DNA of 64,000 nt from Haloarchaeobius iranensis (lineage in GTDB: Archaea; Halobacteriota; Halobacteria; Halobacteriales; Natrialbaceae). Numbering within the stretch: position 1 is the first letter of the stretch; each line of letters starts with the position of its first letter. The stretch covers positions 124,001-188,000 of the forward strand of contig NZ_FNIA01000002.1 in the NCBI RefSeq assembly GCF_900103505.1, given 5' to 3'. The translations under genes were made by a program, and so were the position numbers. The notes beneath the pieces are model-generated. The model made no database searches, had not been told where the DNA came from, and saw only the letters and a list, made by a program, of their open reading frames with translations. Of this stretch, positions 54,102-63,064 are shown piece after piece.

Positions 54102-55057
54102 TTGTTCGGCTCCCACTGCTGGCACGCCTCCATGTCGTCCATGACCTCGCCGTCCGCGCCGCAGTAGGGCTGCATCCCGTGGTTCGTCCGGACGTACTCG
54201 AAGTGCTGGCAGTTGCCGCAGTAGCGGTCCGCGAGGCTCTTCTCCCGTCGGCCGGCCCCGGACTGGAGCACCTCGCCGTCGTCGTAGCCGTCCATCGGCG
54301 ACCGGATGTCCCGCGTCGACGCGCCGCCGTCGCTCGTCGTCGTCCCCCCACCACCGAGTCCGGGCGAGGACGCACCGGGAGACGCCCGGGATGCGGTGTT
54401 CGGGGACCCACTGGCCCCACCTGCCGACGAGTCGGGCCCCGAGCCGGCCCCGTTCGTCTGCGTCTCGACCGAGCCGTCGGGGTCCGCGCCGAACATCCCG
54501 ACGCCACCGTGCGCCGCCTGTTCGGCGTGCTCGACCGGCACCTCGACGACGCGCGTCTCCCCCTCGCGGGTGACCTCCATCGTGACGGTACCGCCCGGGT
54601 CGTTACGCGTCTTGAACGTCACGACGGCACTGAACAGGCAGCCGATGGAGGCGAAGACGCCGAAGGAGTACACCGCCGCGACGAGCAGGGTGAGCCCGGT
54701 CCGTTCCTGCGGGCCCGTCACCCAGTACGTCGGGTAGGCGTACCAGAACAGCGCGACGCCGAGCACGCAGAGGCTCGCCCCGATGGCTGCGGCGGCCCGG
54801 ATGCGCTTGCTCGCCGGCAGGACGGTGAACACGCCCACGAGCACCGCCGGGACGCCGAGCCCGCCGAGCAGCCCGGCGACCTTCCGGGCGTCGTAGACGC
54901 CCACGCCGACCGCACCGAGCAGGTCGGTTCCCCCGACGAGGATGCCCACCACCGTGAGCAACGCCCCGGCCGCGAACAGCGCCACCCCCAGGTAGAAGCG
55001 CCGGAGGTCGTCGACCTCTCCGACGTTGTCCTCGTACACGTCCGCGAGACTGGTCAT
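54098..55057 (-). CDS. Multi-pass membrane protein with C-terminal zinc-ribbon-like tail
   Basis: A 319-residue protein. The N-terminal 160 residues have about five membrane helices (FYLGVALFAAGALLTVVGIL and on). A disordered Gly/Ser/Thr stretch follows (SSAGGASGSPNTASRASPGA). The last 40 residues carry RYCGNCQHFEYVRTNHGMQP, then CGADGEVMDDMEACQQW, a four-Cys cytosolic module. I believe it is a conserved haloarchaeal protein of unknown function. CTGTTTTGT on the minus strand near 55083-55091 supports the ATG. Confidence 0.75.
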   Translation of the reverse strand: MTSLADVYEDNVGEVDDLRRFYLGVALFAAGALLTVVGILVGGTDLLGAVGVGVYDARKVAGLLGGLGVPAVLVGVFTVLPASKRIRAAAAIGASLCVLGVALFWYAYPTYWVTGPQERTGLTLLVAAVYSFGVFASIGCLFSAVVTFKTRNDPGGTVTMEVTREGETRVVEVPVEHAEQAAHGGVGMFGADPDGSVETQTNGAGSGPDSSAGGASGSPNTASRASPGASSPGLGGGGTTTSDGGASTRDIRSPMDGYDDGEVLQSGAGRREKSLADRYCGNCQHFEYVRTNHGMQPYCGADGEVMDDMEACQQWEPNN

Positions 55058-55150
55058 GGACCCGTGTTGGTCCTCCCACCACAAAACAGTACGTCAGACA
55101 TCGGGGTCGGAAGCGAAAGGTTGAATCGACGCGGTTGCAAAGCCCCGTCC

Positions 55151-55441
55151 ATGGCTGACGAGGAGGAAGCAGACGCAGAACCCGCCGTCGAGCTCGGGGA
55201 GGGCGAGCCCGTCGAGGGCGCACCGCTCGCACGAGTCACGTCCCGCCTGACCTGGCCCATCAAGAAGAGCCGACTGGAGACACTCGAGGGCGACGCCGTC
55301 ATCCGGACGCCCGACGGGCCGACCGAACTCTCCGCGGCGCTCGAAGACGTGGACATCACGTACTTCGAGAAGCGCCAGGAGTTCGAGGAAGCCGTCCGCG
55401 ACGTCGTCGGTCGCGGCCCCGTCGCGACCGTGGACGAGTAG
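55151..55441 (+). CDS. Small acidic protein (DUF5789-like)
   Basis: A 96-residue soluble protein. ADEEEADAEPAVELGEGEPV, APLARVTSRLTWPIKKSRLE and FEKRQEFEEAVRDVVGRGPV are visible. Size and pattern match a haloarchaeal family I recall as DUF5789 (not certain). The ATG at 55151 begins normal coding bias. The downstream CPBP gene follows 4 nt later, suggesting an operon. Confidence 0.78.
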   Translation: MADEEEADAEPAVELGEGEPVEGAPLARVTSRLTWPIKKSRLETLEGDAVIRTPDGPTELSAALEDVDITYFEKRQEFEEAVRDVVGRGPVATVDE

Positions 55442-55445
55442 AGCC

Positions 55446-56180
55446 GTGTCGAGCCAGGACGCCGGCATCGTCACCACGGCCGTCGACTGGCTCCGTCCCA
55501 GACTGGCGTCCCTGCGCTGGTCGCGTCTCTCCTGGACCGCGAAGTCGCTCGTCGTCGGTGCGGCCCTCTCGCTACTCTGGATGGCGTTCCACCAGCCCGG
55601 GCTGGACCAGCGGCTCGTCATCGACGGCCTCATCTTCTTCTGCGGGCCGATGGCCCTCGCGGCGTACTACGGCGAGGACATCGGCTACCGTATCGACCGC
55701 ACCGCGGTCAGGAACGCCGCGTTGCTCGCGCTGTTCGTCTTCCCGTTCTACCTCGTCGGGTCGTCGCTGCCGTCGATCCGTGCCTACTACCCGATGTGGG
55801 CGACGGCCGCCGAGCTGCGCGAGCCCGGGGCGTTCACCGTCCACGCCGCCAAGCAGTTCACGCTCGTCGTCGCCGTCGAGACGTACTACCGTGGCCTGCT
55901 CTGTGTCGGCGTCGGCGAACGGTTCGGCATCAAGGCCGCGTTCATCAGCCCCGTCGTCTACGCGCTGCACCACATCGCCAAACCCCCGATAGAGCTGCTG
56001 CTCTCCGGGCCGACGGACGTGCTGTTCGGGGCGGTCGACTACAAGAGCGGCTCCATCCTGCCCTCGGTCGTCGCCCACGGTGCCGGGCTGGTGCTGCTCG
56101 ACTGGCTGGTCATCCACGACCCGGTCCTCCCGCCGGAGACGGTGTACGGCTGGCTGGAGTGGCTGCCCATCCCGCTGTAG
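55446..56180 (+). CDS. CPBP-family membrane protease-like protein
   Basis: A 244-residue membrane protein with about six helices. VVAVETYYRGLLCVGVGERF is an E-x-x-x-R-G motif like that of CPBP/Abi proteins, YALHHIAKPP gives the first His and VVAHGAGLVLLDW the second. CPBP proteins include CAAX prenyl proteases and bacteriocin-immunity proteins. The second Glu of the usual EExxxR is replaced by Thr, so activity is uncertain. GTG start, 4 nt after the preceding stop. Confidence 0.83.
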   Translation: MSSQDAGIVTTAVDWLRPRLASLRWSRLSWTAKSLVVGAALSLLWMAFHQPGLDQRLVIDGLIFFCGPMALAAYYGEDIGYRIDRTAVRNAALLALFVFPFYLVGSSLPSIRAYYPMWATAAELREPGAFTVHAAKQFTLVVAVETYYRGLLCVGVGERFGIKAAFISPVVYALHHIAKPPIELLLSGPTDVLFGAVDYKSGSILPSVVAHGAGLVLLDWLVIHDPVLPPETVYGWLEWLPIPL

Positions 56181-56216
56181 CATACGTTTTTGTCCGTCCG
56201 CCCCACCTGTTGCAGT

Positions 56217-56681
56217 ATGGCACTCGAATCCAACGACGACAGCGACGTCGAACTACCGACGCCGAGCGACGACGAGATCGGCAAGAAGCAGGCCACACTG
56301 GAGATGGCGCACGAGGAGGCCATCGAGCACGTGCGCGAGGCGTTCGCCGAGGCCGGCTTCGGCGTCGCCGTCGAGTTCTCCGTCTCCGACATGCTCGCCG
56401 AGAAGATCGGTGCCGACCGCGACCCGTACTACGTCCTCGGGGCCTGCAACCCGGAGATGGCCGACCGCGGCCTCGACATGAGCCCGGAGCTCGGCGGGCT
56501 GATGCCGTGTAACGTCGTCGTCTGGGAGGAGGAGCCCGGCCGACAGCACGTCTACCACGTCTCCATCATGAAGATCGCGCCGCTGCTCGGGATGGCGCCG
56601 AACGACGAGGACTGGGAGGAGCTGATCGCCGACACCGGCGAGCTCGTCGAGGCCGCGTTCGAGAACCTCGACACCGCCTGA
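56217..56681 (+). CDS. DUF302-family protein
   Basis: A 154-residue soluble protein. The N-terminal 30 residues are acidic. The core matches DUF302: ATLEMAHEEAIEHVREAFAE, AGFGVAVEFSVSDMLAEKIG, YYVLGACNPEMADRGLDMSP and LMPCNVVVWEEEPGRQHVYH. The function is unknown. ACGTTTTTG at 56184-56192 lies about 27 nt before the ATG, so an upstream reading was rejected. Confidence 0.88.
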   Translation: MALESNDDSDVELPTPSDDEIGKKQATLEMAHEEAIEHVREAFAEAGFGVAVEFSVSDMLAEKIGADRDPYYVLGACNPEMADRGLDMSPELGGLMPCNVVVWEEEPGRQHVYHVSIMKIAPLLGMAPNDEDWEELIADTGELVEAAFENLDTA

Positions 56682-56703
56682 ATCCTCGCGGAACGTTCTC
56701 GGC

Positions 56704-58008
56704 TCAGAAGTCACCCAGCGAGCGCTGCACGCCGGCGACGAGGTCGGACTTCCGGCGGAGCCGCTCGTCGGAGACGGGCAGCCGCTGTGCGATGGTTCGG
56801 ACGGCGCCGTGGAACGTCTCCGCCTCGCCGTGCTCGCCGGCGAGGGAGTCGTCCACGGCGTCCTCCTCGACGCTGTGCCACGGCGTCCCGTCGAAGGCGT
56901 TGCGGACGCTCTCGCGCACCTGCCAGACGCCGACGGGTGCCCAGTAGTCGTCGCTGACCTCCCGCAGCACCAGACACTTCGCCTGCCGGCCGCGGTCGGC
57001 GAGGTGTTCGAGGACGCCGAGTCGGCTGGCGTAGTACGCACCCGCGGTCTCGTCGACGTAGCCGGTGCGGCCCTCGTACCCCTCCGAGGCGCTCCCCATC
57101 CAGATGTCGCCGGTCGGGTCGGGGTTCCACACGCTACCCGGTGCCTTCATCTCCACGAGCTCGAACTCCCACTGCCCGGGTGCGAGGACGACCCAGAAGC
57201 GGTTGCCCATGTACTCGTTCATCCGGACCTCGACGCTGTCGACGCTCGGTGCGTGCCGGAGCTGGCCGCGGAGGTACTGGCCGATGGTGTCGTCGACGGC
57301 GGTGATGGACCAACGCGTCGGGACGAGCCGGCGGTTCTCGCCCTGACCGAGCGCGCCCGCGGAGAGCACGCGGTTGATGTCGTACACGTCGAGGCCACGT
57401 CGGTAGAGGTACGTCATCGCGCCCTGTGCCTGCCAGTCGTCGTCCTCCAGCGTCTTCTTCACCGGACGGGGGACGTGCGGGTTCTCGGTGAGGTCGACCG
57501 AGGTGGCGCTGGCGCTCGGGCCGGTCGGCGTCGCCACGCCCTCCCCCACGTCGAGGTCGAGGTCGAGCGTCCCGTCGAGGCCGATCTCGACGTCCACGGG
57601 GTCGCCCGCGATGGCGACCTCCCGCTGGACGCCGACGAAGCCGTCCCAGACGTCCTCGACGTTGACGTTCGCGCGCCGGCGGGAGTTGAGCAGGCCGGTG
57701 CGCCGCTCGACGACGTCGCCGACGCCGAGGCCCTGCTGGTACCACTGGCCGTCGGTGACGAAGTCGGTCGGGTCGCCGTCCGCGACGGGCGAGAGCAGCC
57801 CGGTCGAGACGTTGGGGTAGTTCGTCCGGCCGACGAAGATGGAGGGTGCCGTCGCTCCGTACAGCGAGTCGCCCTGGACAGTCTCCTCGAAGCGCGACTG
57901 GAAGTCCTCCAGGTACTCGGTGATGGCGTAGGACTTCTCCGCGGCGAGCTGTCGACGGCGGGCCGACTCGTCGGGTTCCAGCCCCTCGATGTAGTCGTCG
58001 AGCCGCAT
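56704..58008 (-). CDS. nreA: DNA repair protein NreA
   Basis: A 434-residue protein of the archaeal Nre family, which is implicated in DNA-damage repair and interacts with PCNA. FVGRTNYPNVSTGLLSPVAD, VPRPVKKTLEDDDWQAQGAM and RWSITAVDDTIGQYLRGQLR are family-like. The last seven residues, QRSLGDF, form a PCNA-interacting PIP box (QxxLxxF). The start gives MRLDDYIEGL. The protein is close to family length. Confidence 0.9.
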   Translation of the reverse strand: MRLDDYIEGLEPDESARRRQLAAEKSYAITEYLEDFQSRFEETVQGDSLYGATAPSIFVGRTNYPNVSTGLLSPVADGDPTDFVTDGQWYQQGLGVGDVVERRTGLLNSRRRANVNVEDVWDGFVGVQREVAIAGDPVDVEIGLDGTLDLDLDVGEGVATPTGPSASATSVDLTENPHVPRPVKKTLEDDDWQAQGAMTYLYRRGLDVYDINRVLSAGALGQGENRRLVPTRWSITAVDDTIGQYLRGQLRHAPSVDSVEVRMNEYMGNRFWVVLAPGQWEFELVEMKAPGSVWNPDPTGDIWMGSASEGYEGRTGYVDETAGAYYASRLGVLEHLADRGRQAKCLVLREVSDDYWAPVGVWQVRESVRNAFDGTPWHSVEEDAVDDSLAGEHGEAETFHGAVRTIAQRLPVSDERLRRKSDLVAGVQRSLGDF

Positions 58009-58148
58009 TCGAGGGAGGTAGGGCGACGACGCGCTTCAATCTGGCGGACAGGCGACACCGGAAACCACCCGGCTGCGACGTGTCGCACAGCCGCTGCCCG
58101 CATTCGGTCCACCGTCAGGGCACGCCGGGGCTGCCCCCGGCATCCTAC

Positions 58149-59084
58149 TTAAATCGTCGCGAGGGTCCGCGCTCCCGCGGGAACCGTTCCGGACTCGAAC
58201 CAGCCGCGCTCCTCCCGGCGGAGGATGCGGGCCGGTTCGTACTGACCGAAGCCGTCGCGCACGTCCATCGTGCCGGCGTACACTGTCCCATCCTGGACGG
58301 CCCACGAGACGACGAACGACTCGTTCTCGCCGGGGTACGGGTACCGCTCGACGACCCCGTCTTCGGTCACCTCGAACAGCGCGCCAGCAGGGGTTGCCGG
58401 CCCCCGGCCGTTGGCAGCCGCGTAAAGCGTGTCCTCGTGCGTGAGGCTCTCTCGGAAGTAGTTGAACCAGAAGTCGCGGAAGTCGGTGTCCTGTCTGAGC
58501 CACGTGCGACCGGCGTCGTCCGTCCGGTAGAGCCCGTTGCCACAGGCGGCGACGTACTCGTCTGCCCCGAGCGCGAGCAGGTGGTGGACGTCGTCGTGGA
58601 CACCCGCGGAACGGGCGGACCAGGTCTCGCCGCCGTCGACGCTCAGGTAGACGCCCCCGGGCTCGATACCGACGGCGAGCCGCTCGGGTGCGTCCTGGTG
58701 GACCGCCATCGTCCGGACGCTCGCGTCGTCACCGGGCGCACGGTCGCGCCAGCGCTCGCGGTCGGGGAGCGACTGGAGGGCGTCGAGCTCGCGCCAGCTG
58801 GCGCCATCGTCGGTGGAGCAGTGGACGGCAGCGGGGTCGGTACCAACGTACCAGCGGTCACCGTCCGGACTGACTGTCGCCGAGACCACGGCACCCGGAA
58901 ACTCGGCGACGTGGTCCCACGCACGACCGTCCGTGGTCCGGTAGAGCCCGCTCTCGGTGGCCGCGATGCAGCCGTCTTCGACCGCGTGGAGCCGATGCAC
59001 GGTCGCGTCCAGCCGTCGCTCCGCGCCGGAACCATCCTCACGGAGGGCGAAGAGACCGTCGAACGTTCCGACGAGTAGCACCAT
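58149..59084 (-). CDS. Beta-propeller (BNR-repeat) protein
   Basis: A 311-residue soluble protein with repeated bladed motifs: ESGLYRTTDGRAWDHVAEFP, HCSTDDGASWRELDALQSL, YLSVDGGETWSARSAGVHDD and LYRTDDAGRTWLRQDTDFRD. The S/T-x-D-x-G-x-T/S-W pattern is the Asp box of sialidase-like propellers. No signal peptide is visible, so it is probably cytosolic. No enzyme activity is predicted; a binding or scaffold role is possible. Confidence 0.82.
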   Translation of the reverse strand: MVLLVGTFDGLFALREDGSGAERRLDATVHRLHAVEDGCIAATESGLYRTTDGRAWDHVAEFPGAVVSATVSPDGDRWYVGTDPAAVHCSTDDGASWRELDALQSLPDRERWRDRAPGDDASVRTMAVHQDAPERLAVGIEPGGVYLSVDGGETWSARSAGVHDDVHHLLALGADEYVAACGNGLYRTDDAGRTWLRQDTDFRDFWFNYFRESLTHEDTLYAAANGRGPATPAGALFEVTEDGVVERYPYPGENESFVVSWAVQDGTVYAGTMDVRDGFGQYEPARILRREERGWFESGTVPAGARTLATI

Positions 59085-59190
59085 CTTCGAGAACGAAGGT
59101 CGCCCACCCGGTAAGCGTTGTGTCGCACGGTCCGTCCAGTCGAGACTGCCAGCGTGGTGGCCGAAAGAACGGGCGGGTGGCGGCGTGGGC

Positions 59191-60153
59191 CTAGCTGTGG
59201 ATGCCCATCGCTTCGATCTGCTCCTGGTAGCGGTTCCGGATTGTGACCTCCGTCACCTGTGCCACGTCGGCGACTTCGCGCTGTGTCTTCTTCTCGTTGC
59301 ACAGGAGCGAGGCCGCGTAGATCGCGGCGGCGGCGTAGCCGGTCGGCGACTTGCCGGAGAGCAGACCCTTCTCGGCGGTCGTCTCGATTATCTCGTTGGC
59401 CTTGGTCTGTACCTCCTCGGAGAGTTCGAGTTCGGAGCAGAAACGGGGAACGTACTTCTTCGGGTCGACGGGCCGCATCTCCAGACCGAGCTCCTGGGAG
59501 ATGTATCGATACGTGCGCCCGATCTCCTTCCGCTCGACCCGGGAGACCTCCGAGATCTCTTCGAGGCTGCGCGGGATTCCCTCCTTGCGACAGGCGGCGT
59601 AGAGAGCGCTCGTCGCGACACCCTCGATGGACCGGCCGCGGATCAGGTCCTCCTTGAGCGCGCGCCGGTAGATGACCGACGCGACCTCACGGACCGAGCG
59701 CGGGACGCCCAGTGCGCTGGCCATCCGGTCGATCTCACTGAGCGCGAACTGCAGGTTCCGCTCCCCCGCGTCCTTGGTTCTGATGCGCTCCTGCCACTTG
59801 CGGAGCCGGTGCATCTGACTCCGCTTCTTCGAGGAGATAGACCGACCGTACGCGTCCTTGTCTTTCCAGTCGATAGTCGTCGTCAACCCCTTGTCGTGCA
59901 TCGTCTGCGTTGTCGGGGCTCCGACGCGAGACTTCTCCTGGCGCTCCTGGTGGTTGAACGCTCGCCACTCCGGACCGGGGTCGATCTTCTCCTCCTCGAC
60001 GACGAGCCCGCAGTCGTCGCAGACGAGTTCGCCCCTGTCGGAACTCTTGACCAGGTTCTCGGAACTGCATTCGGGACACTCCCTGACTCCCTCCTGCTCG
60101 TCCGACGCCTCGGTCTCGGTTTCTCGCTCCCGCTGGCGGGTGGACCGTGTCAT
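59191..60153 (-). CDS. tfb: Transcription initiation factor B
   Basis: A 320-residue TFIIB homologue. The zinc ribbon is [20 protein letters not shown] with [12 protein letters not shown]. The B-finger region is [20 protein letters not shown]. Two cyclin repeats follow: [20 protein letters not shown] through YRYISQELG, then [20 protein letters not shown] through [16 protein letters not shown] recruits RNA polymerase to TBP-bound promoters. Haloarchaea have several TFBs; which one this is cannot be told. The ATG at 60153 follows an AT-rich promoter. Confidence 0.95.
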   Translation of the reverse strand: MTRSTRQRERETETEASDEQEGVRECPECSSENLVKSSDRGELVCDDCGLVVEEEKIDPGPEWRAFNHQERQEKSRVGAPTTQTMHDKGLTTTIDWKDKDAYGRSISSKKRSQMHRLRKWQERIRTKDAGERNLQFALSEIDRMASALGVPRSVREVASVIYRRALKEDLIRGRSIEGVATSALYAACRKEGIPRSLEEISEVSRVERKEIGRTYRYISQELGLEMRPVDPKKYVPRFCSELELSEEVQTKANEIIETTAEKGLLSGKSPTGYAAAAIYAASLLCNEKKTQREVADVAQVTEVTIRNRYQEQIEAMGIHS

Positions 60154-60158
60154 CGCAC

Positions 60159-60187
60159 TTTTATAGTAGTATATCCCAATCACTTAA
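60159..60187 (-). promoter_or_regulatory. AT-rich promoter region of tfb
   Basis: On the minus strand three TATA-like cores lie in a row (TTTAAG near 60182-60187, ATATAC near 60170-60175, TATAAAAG near 60159-60166). The first is about 30 nt before the ATG and is the best TATA candidate. The others may be the initiator or a second promoter. Confidence 0.5.
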
Positions 60188-60328
60188 ACCCTCGGTGGAG
60201 ATCTGTCGGCTGTTACGGGGACACAACCCGGTGGAACGAAGGCAATCGCACGAAAGCGCGATGTAATTTTATCTGACACCAAATCGGAATCAGAACCGTT
60301 ATACCCGAGGTTCGGTGACCTTCGGTCA

Positions 60329-60922
60329 ATGCCGGTCATCGAGTGCGACGTCGAGGCGGCCCGCGAGACCCTCGAGGCAGCCGGGGCGACGGTCTCCGAG
60401 GGGAACACCGACCACGAACGCTGGCGAGCGGAGTACGGGGACGCCTCCGCCGTCGCGTACGACGAGAAGGTCGTCGTCCAGGGCGCGCGTCCGGCCGACA
60501 TCGAGGCGCTCCTCAGGGACGGAAGCGGCCGCGCCCACTGCTACTTCGACGGCGCGTCGCGTGGGAACCCCGGTCCGGCCGCCGTCGGCTGGGTGGTCGT
60601 GACGAGCGACGGCATCGTCGCCGAGGGTGGCGAGCGCATCGGGAACGCGACGAACAACCAGGCCGAGTACGAGGCGCTCCTGCGGGTGCTCGAGGTCGCC
60701 GTGGACTACGGCTACGACGAGGTCGAGATCCGCGGGGACTCGGAGCTCATCGTCAAGCAGGTGCGCGGAGAGTACAACGCGAACGACCCGACGCTCCGCG
60801 AGAAGCGGGTCTCGGTCCACGAACTGCTGTCGAACTTCGACTCCTGGACCATCAGCCACGTCCCCCGTGAGATTAACGACCGCGCGGACGAACTGGCCAA
60901 CGAGGCTCTCGACGAAGCCTGA
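60329..60922 (+). CDS. rnhA: Ribonuclease HI
   Basis: A 197-residue RNase that degrades RNA in RNA-DNA hybrids. The catalytic acids fall in HCYFDGASRGNPGPAAVGWV (Asp), NNQAEYEALLRVL (Glu), IRGDSELIVKQ (Asp) and EINDRADELANEA (Asp). The N-terminal 68 residues are a separate acidic domain found in haloarchaeal RNase HI. TTATACC at 60299-60305 is about 27 nt upstream. The next gene follows 12 nt later. Confidence 0.94.
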   Translation: MPVIECDVEAARETLEAAGATVSEGNTDHERWRAEYGDASAVAYDEKVVVQGARPADIEALLRDGSGRAHCYFDGASRGNPGPAAVGWVVVTSDGIVAEGGERIGNATNNQAEYEALLRVLEVAVDYGYDEVEIRGDSELIVKQVRGEYNANDPTLREKRVSVHELLSNFDSWTISHVPREINDRADELANEALDEA

Positions 60923-60934
60923 GAAGACGTGCCA

Positions 60935-61540
60935 ATGTCAGAGAAAGATAACACCCCGAGTGGTGACATAGCGGCGGACGCGCAGGACGGAACCGAACTC
61001 CCCCAGTCGGTCGTCGACCAGGCCGAGCGGCTGTCCCGCCTCGCGCGAGAGGCCGTCGACGACGCGGAGGCGGAGGCGTACCGCGAACGGCGGGCCGGGC
61101 TCGTGGACGAGTACGACTACGCAGCGCGGGTCCGTCACGACGACGAGGCGACGCTCGTCTGCTATCCCCAGGAGTGGCTGGCGGACGGCGTCGTGCAGAT
61201 GGACCGGATCGAGGACACCGACCGTGCGGTAGAGGTCTCGCTCTCCGGACCCGGCGACCCCGACGAGTGGCGCGCGGTCGACCGGCACAACCGCGAGCTC
61301 GTCGAGCAGGTCCGCGAGGAACACGGCGAGGTGCACGCGCGGAACGCGACCGCGTTCGCCGACTTCGCGGGGAACCACTACGCGAAACCCGTCGAGTCGC
61401 TCACCGAGACGGAGATGGCGGAGTTCCTCGAGGAGTACTTCCCGCGCAACGCGTGGCCCAGCGAGGAGCAGAGGGACGTCGTAGAGCGGTCGCTCGAACT
61501 GGTGTACGAGACGGCAGGAGAGCGGGTGCCCGGTTCGTAG
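60935..61540 (+). CDS. rnhA-operon protein, unknown function
   Basis: A 201-residue soluble acidic protein. SVVDQAERLSRLAREAVDDA, RVRHDDEATLVCYPQEWLA and EEYFPRNAWPSEEQRDVVER are visible. It follows rnhA by 12 nt. I recall this arrangement as conserved in haloarchaea, where it is annotated as an rnhA operon protein (DUF7108 from memory). No catalytic motif is seen. A possible role beside RNase HI is positional inference. ATG 60935 was preferred to a GTG two codons upstream. Confidence 0.8.
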   Translation: MSEKDNTPSGDIAADAQDGTELPQSVVDQAERLSRLAREAVDDAEAEAYRERRAGLVDEYDYAARVRHDDEATLVCYPQEWLADGVVQMDRIEDTDRAVEVSLSGPGDPDEWRAVDRHNRELVEQVREEHGEVHARNATAFADFAGNHYAKPVESLTETEMAEFLEEYFPRNAWPSEEQRDVVERSLELVYETAGERVPGS

Positions 61541-61580
61541 TCCGCCTCCGGCGTCGACCGCAGGAGCCGCAGTTCGGTCG

Positions 61581-61931
61581 TTACTCGAGGATGGCCCGGA
61601 TGTCGTCCGCGCGCTCCTCTTCGGTCGCGATGTTCTCGAGTGTCCACTCGACCTGGTCCATGACCGCGTCGTAGCCGTCCTCGGTCAGTTCGTACTGGTT
61701 CGTGCGCTTGTCCAGTTCGCTCTTGTCGATGAGCCCGAGCCCGACGAGCTCGTCCAGGTTGGGGTACAGGCGGCCGTGGTTGACCTCGGTGCCGTAGTAC
61801 TCCTCCAGCTCCCGCTTGATCGCGAGCCCGTACATCGGCTCCTTCGCCAGAATCACGAGGATATTGTGCTGGAACGCGGTGAGTTCGCGTGCAATGCCCT
61901 GCTGACCGGTGACTGTTTGTGCCTCTGACAT
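61581..61931 (-). CDS. PadR-family transcriptional regulator
   Basis: A 116-residue winged-helix protein. The DNA-binding part reads QHNILVILAKEPMYGLAIKR, ELEEYYGTEVNHGRLYPNLD and ELVGLGLIDKSELDKRTNQY, followed by the beta wing ELTEDGYDAVMDQ. The usual PadR C-terminal dimer helices are short. Ligand and targets are unknown. The AT-rich upstream region may hold an autoregulatory operator. Confidence 0.85.
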   Translation of the reverse strand: MSEAQTVTGQQGIARELTAFQHNILVILAKEPMYGLAIKRELEEYYGTEVNHGRLYPNLDELVGLGLIDKSELDKRTNQYELTEDGYDAVMDQVEWTLENIATEEERADDIRAILE

Positions 61932-61954
61932 GGTTACATAAATGTCATCGAGCT

Positions 61955-61962
61955 ATTTAACA
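61955..61962 (-). promoter_or_regulatory. TATA box of the PadR gene
   Basis: GTTAAATAG on the minus strand is centred about 27 nt upstream of the ATG. Between it and the start lies ACATTTATGT, a near-palindrome that could be an operator. Confidence 0.5.
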
Positions 61963-62165
61963 CTTCTCAACTATTCGTTGTATCCGCCTCTGCATACATT
62001 TGTTTTCACTGGGTAAAAAATTAGACGGTGTCCAGTTCGGACCGAATGTGCGAACGGTGATTAGCAGGTCGCGGAGAGTCCCACGTTCCGGCCGAGAGCG
62101 TGTGAAACCGACCCACGAAACCGAGACGAAAGGACTTTGCCCCGGCCAGTCCCACGCCGGAACGT

Positions 62166-62699
62166 ATGACGAACCTCTGGGAAGACCTCGAGACCGGTCC
62201 GAACCCGCCCGAAGAGATCTACGCGGTCGTCGAGTGCCTGAAGGGCGAGCGGAACAAGTACGAGTACGACAAGGATGTCCCCGGCGTCGTCCTCGACCGA
62301 GTCCTCCACAGCAACGTCCACTACCCCTCCGACTACGGCTTCATCCCGCAGTCGTACTACGACGACGAGGACCCCTTCGACGTGCTCGTCCTCGTCGAGG
62401 ACCAGACGTTCCCCGGCTGCATCATCGAGGCACGCCCCGTCGCCCTGATGAAGATGGACGACGACGGCGAGCAGGACGACAAGGTCATCGCGGTCCCGAC
62501 GGAGGACCCGCGCTACGACCACATCGAGGACCTCGAGGACATCCCGCAGCAGCAGCTCGACGAGATCGACGAGTTCTTCGCGACCTACAAGAACCTCGAG
62601 GAGGGCAAGGAAGTCGAGACGCTGGGCTGGGAGGACAAGGCCGCCGCGAAGGAGGCCATCGAGCACGCGATGGACCTCTACGAGGACGAGTTCCAGTAA
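62166..62699 (+). CDS. ppa: Inorganic pyrophosphatase (family I)
   Basis: A 177-residue soluble enzyme hydrolysing pyrophosphate. EIYAVVECLKGERNKYEYDK, HYPSDYGFIPQSYYDDEDPF (the D-x-D-P-x-D metal motif), DVLVLVEDQTFPGC and EQDDKVIAVPTEDPRYDHIE are the family motifs. It drives biosynthetic reactions forward. The ATG is about 27 nt after ACTTTGCC near 62136-62143. The size matches archaeal PPases. Confidence 0.96.
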   Translation: MTNLWEDLETGPNPPEEIYAVVECLKGERNKYEYDKDVPGVVLDRVLHSNVHYPSDYGFIPQSYYDDEDPFDVLVLVEDQTFPGCIIEARPVALMKMDDDGEQDDKVIAVPTEDPRYDHIEDLEDIPQQQLDEIDEFFATYKNLEEGKEVETLGWEDKAAAKEAIEHAMDLYEDEFQ

Positions 62700-62859
62700 C
62701 GACACCGAAGCGACGCGCTTCTCCGTTTCGACGGACGCATCGGACGACCAGGGACCGGTGCGACCCCCGCGGGATACACACCGGTTATGCGAGGCTCTCG
62801 CACGATGAATTATGAGCATGGGTAATCTTATCCGGGTTCCGGCCGTAACTCCAGCCGTG

Positions 62860-62982
62860 ATGGCTACCAACACCACGACTCCCACGACCGACCACCACGA
62901 GGACGACGACGGCGAGCACGCGACGGTCGGGCTCTCGCACGTCACAGTCGTCCCGACGAACTTCGAGCGGGACGACCGGTAG
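62860..62982 (+). CDS. Very small acidic protein
   Basis: A 40-residue frame, MATNTTTPTTDHHEDDDGEH then ATVGLSHVTVVPTNFERDDR. Codon bias is typical of the window. TCTTATCC near 62826-62833 lies about 27-30 nt upstream of the ATG, so it has a likely leaderless promoter. In-frame ATGs lie further upstream, but none agrees with that box. I do not recognise a family. Confidence 0.5.
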   Translation: MATNTTTPTTDHHEDDDGEHATVGLSHVTVVPTNFERDDR

Positions 62983-63064
62983 CCGTTCTTGCCGCCATCG
63001 AGGAGGGCCGGCGGCGCTGCAGGTGAAAAGAAGCTTCTTGTATCCTTCTCCAGTACGGTGGGGT

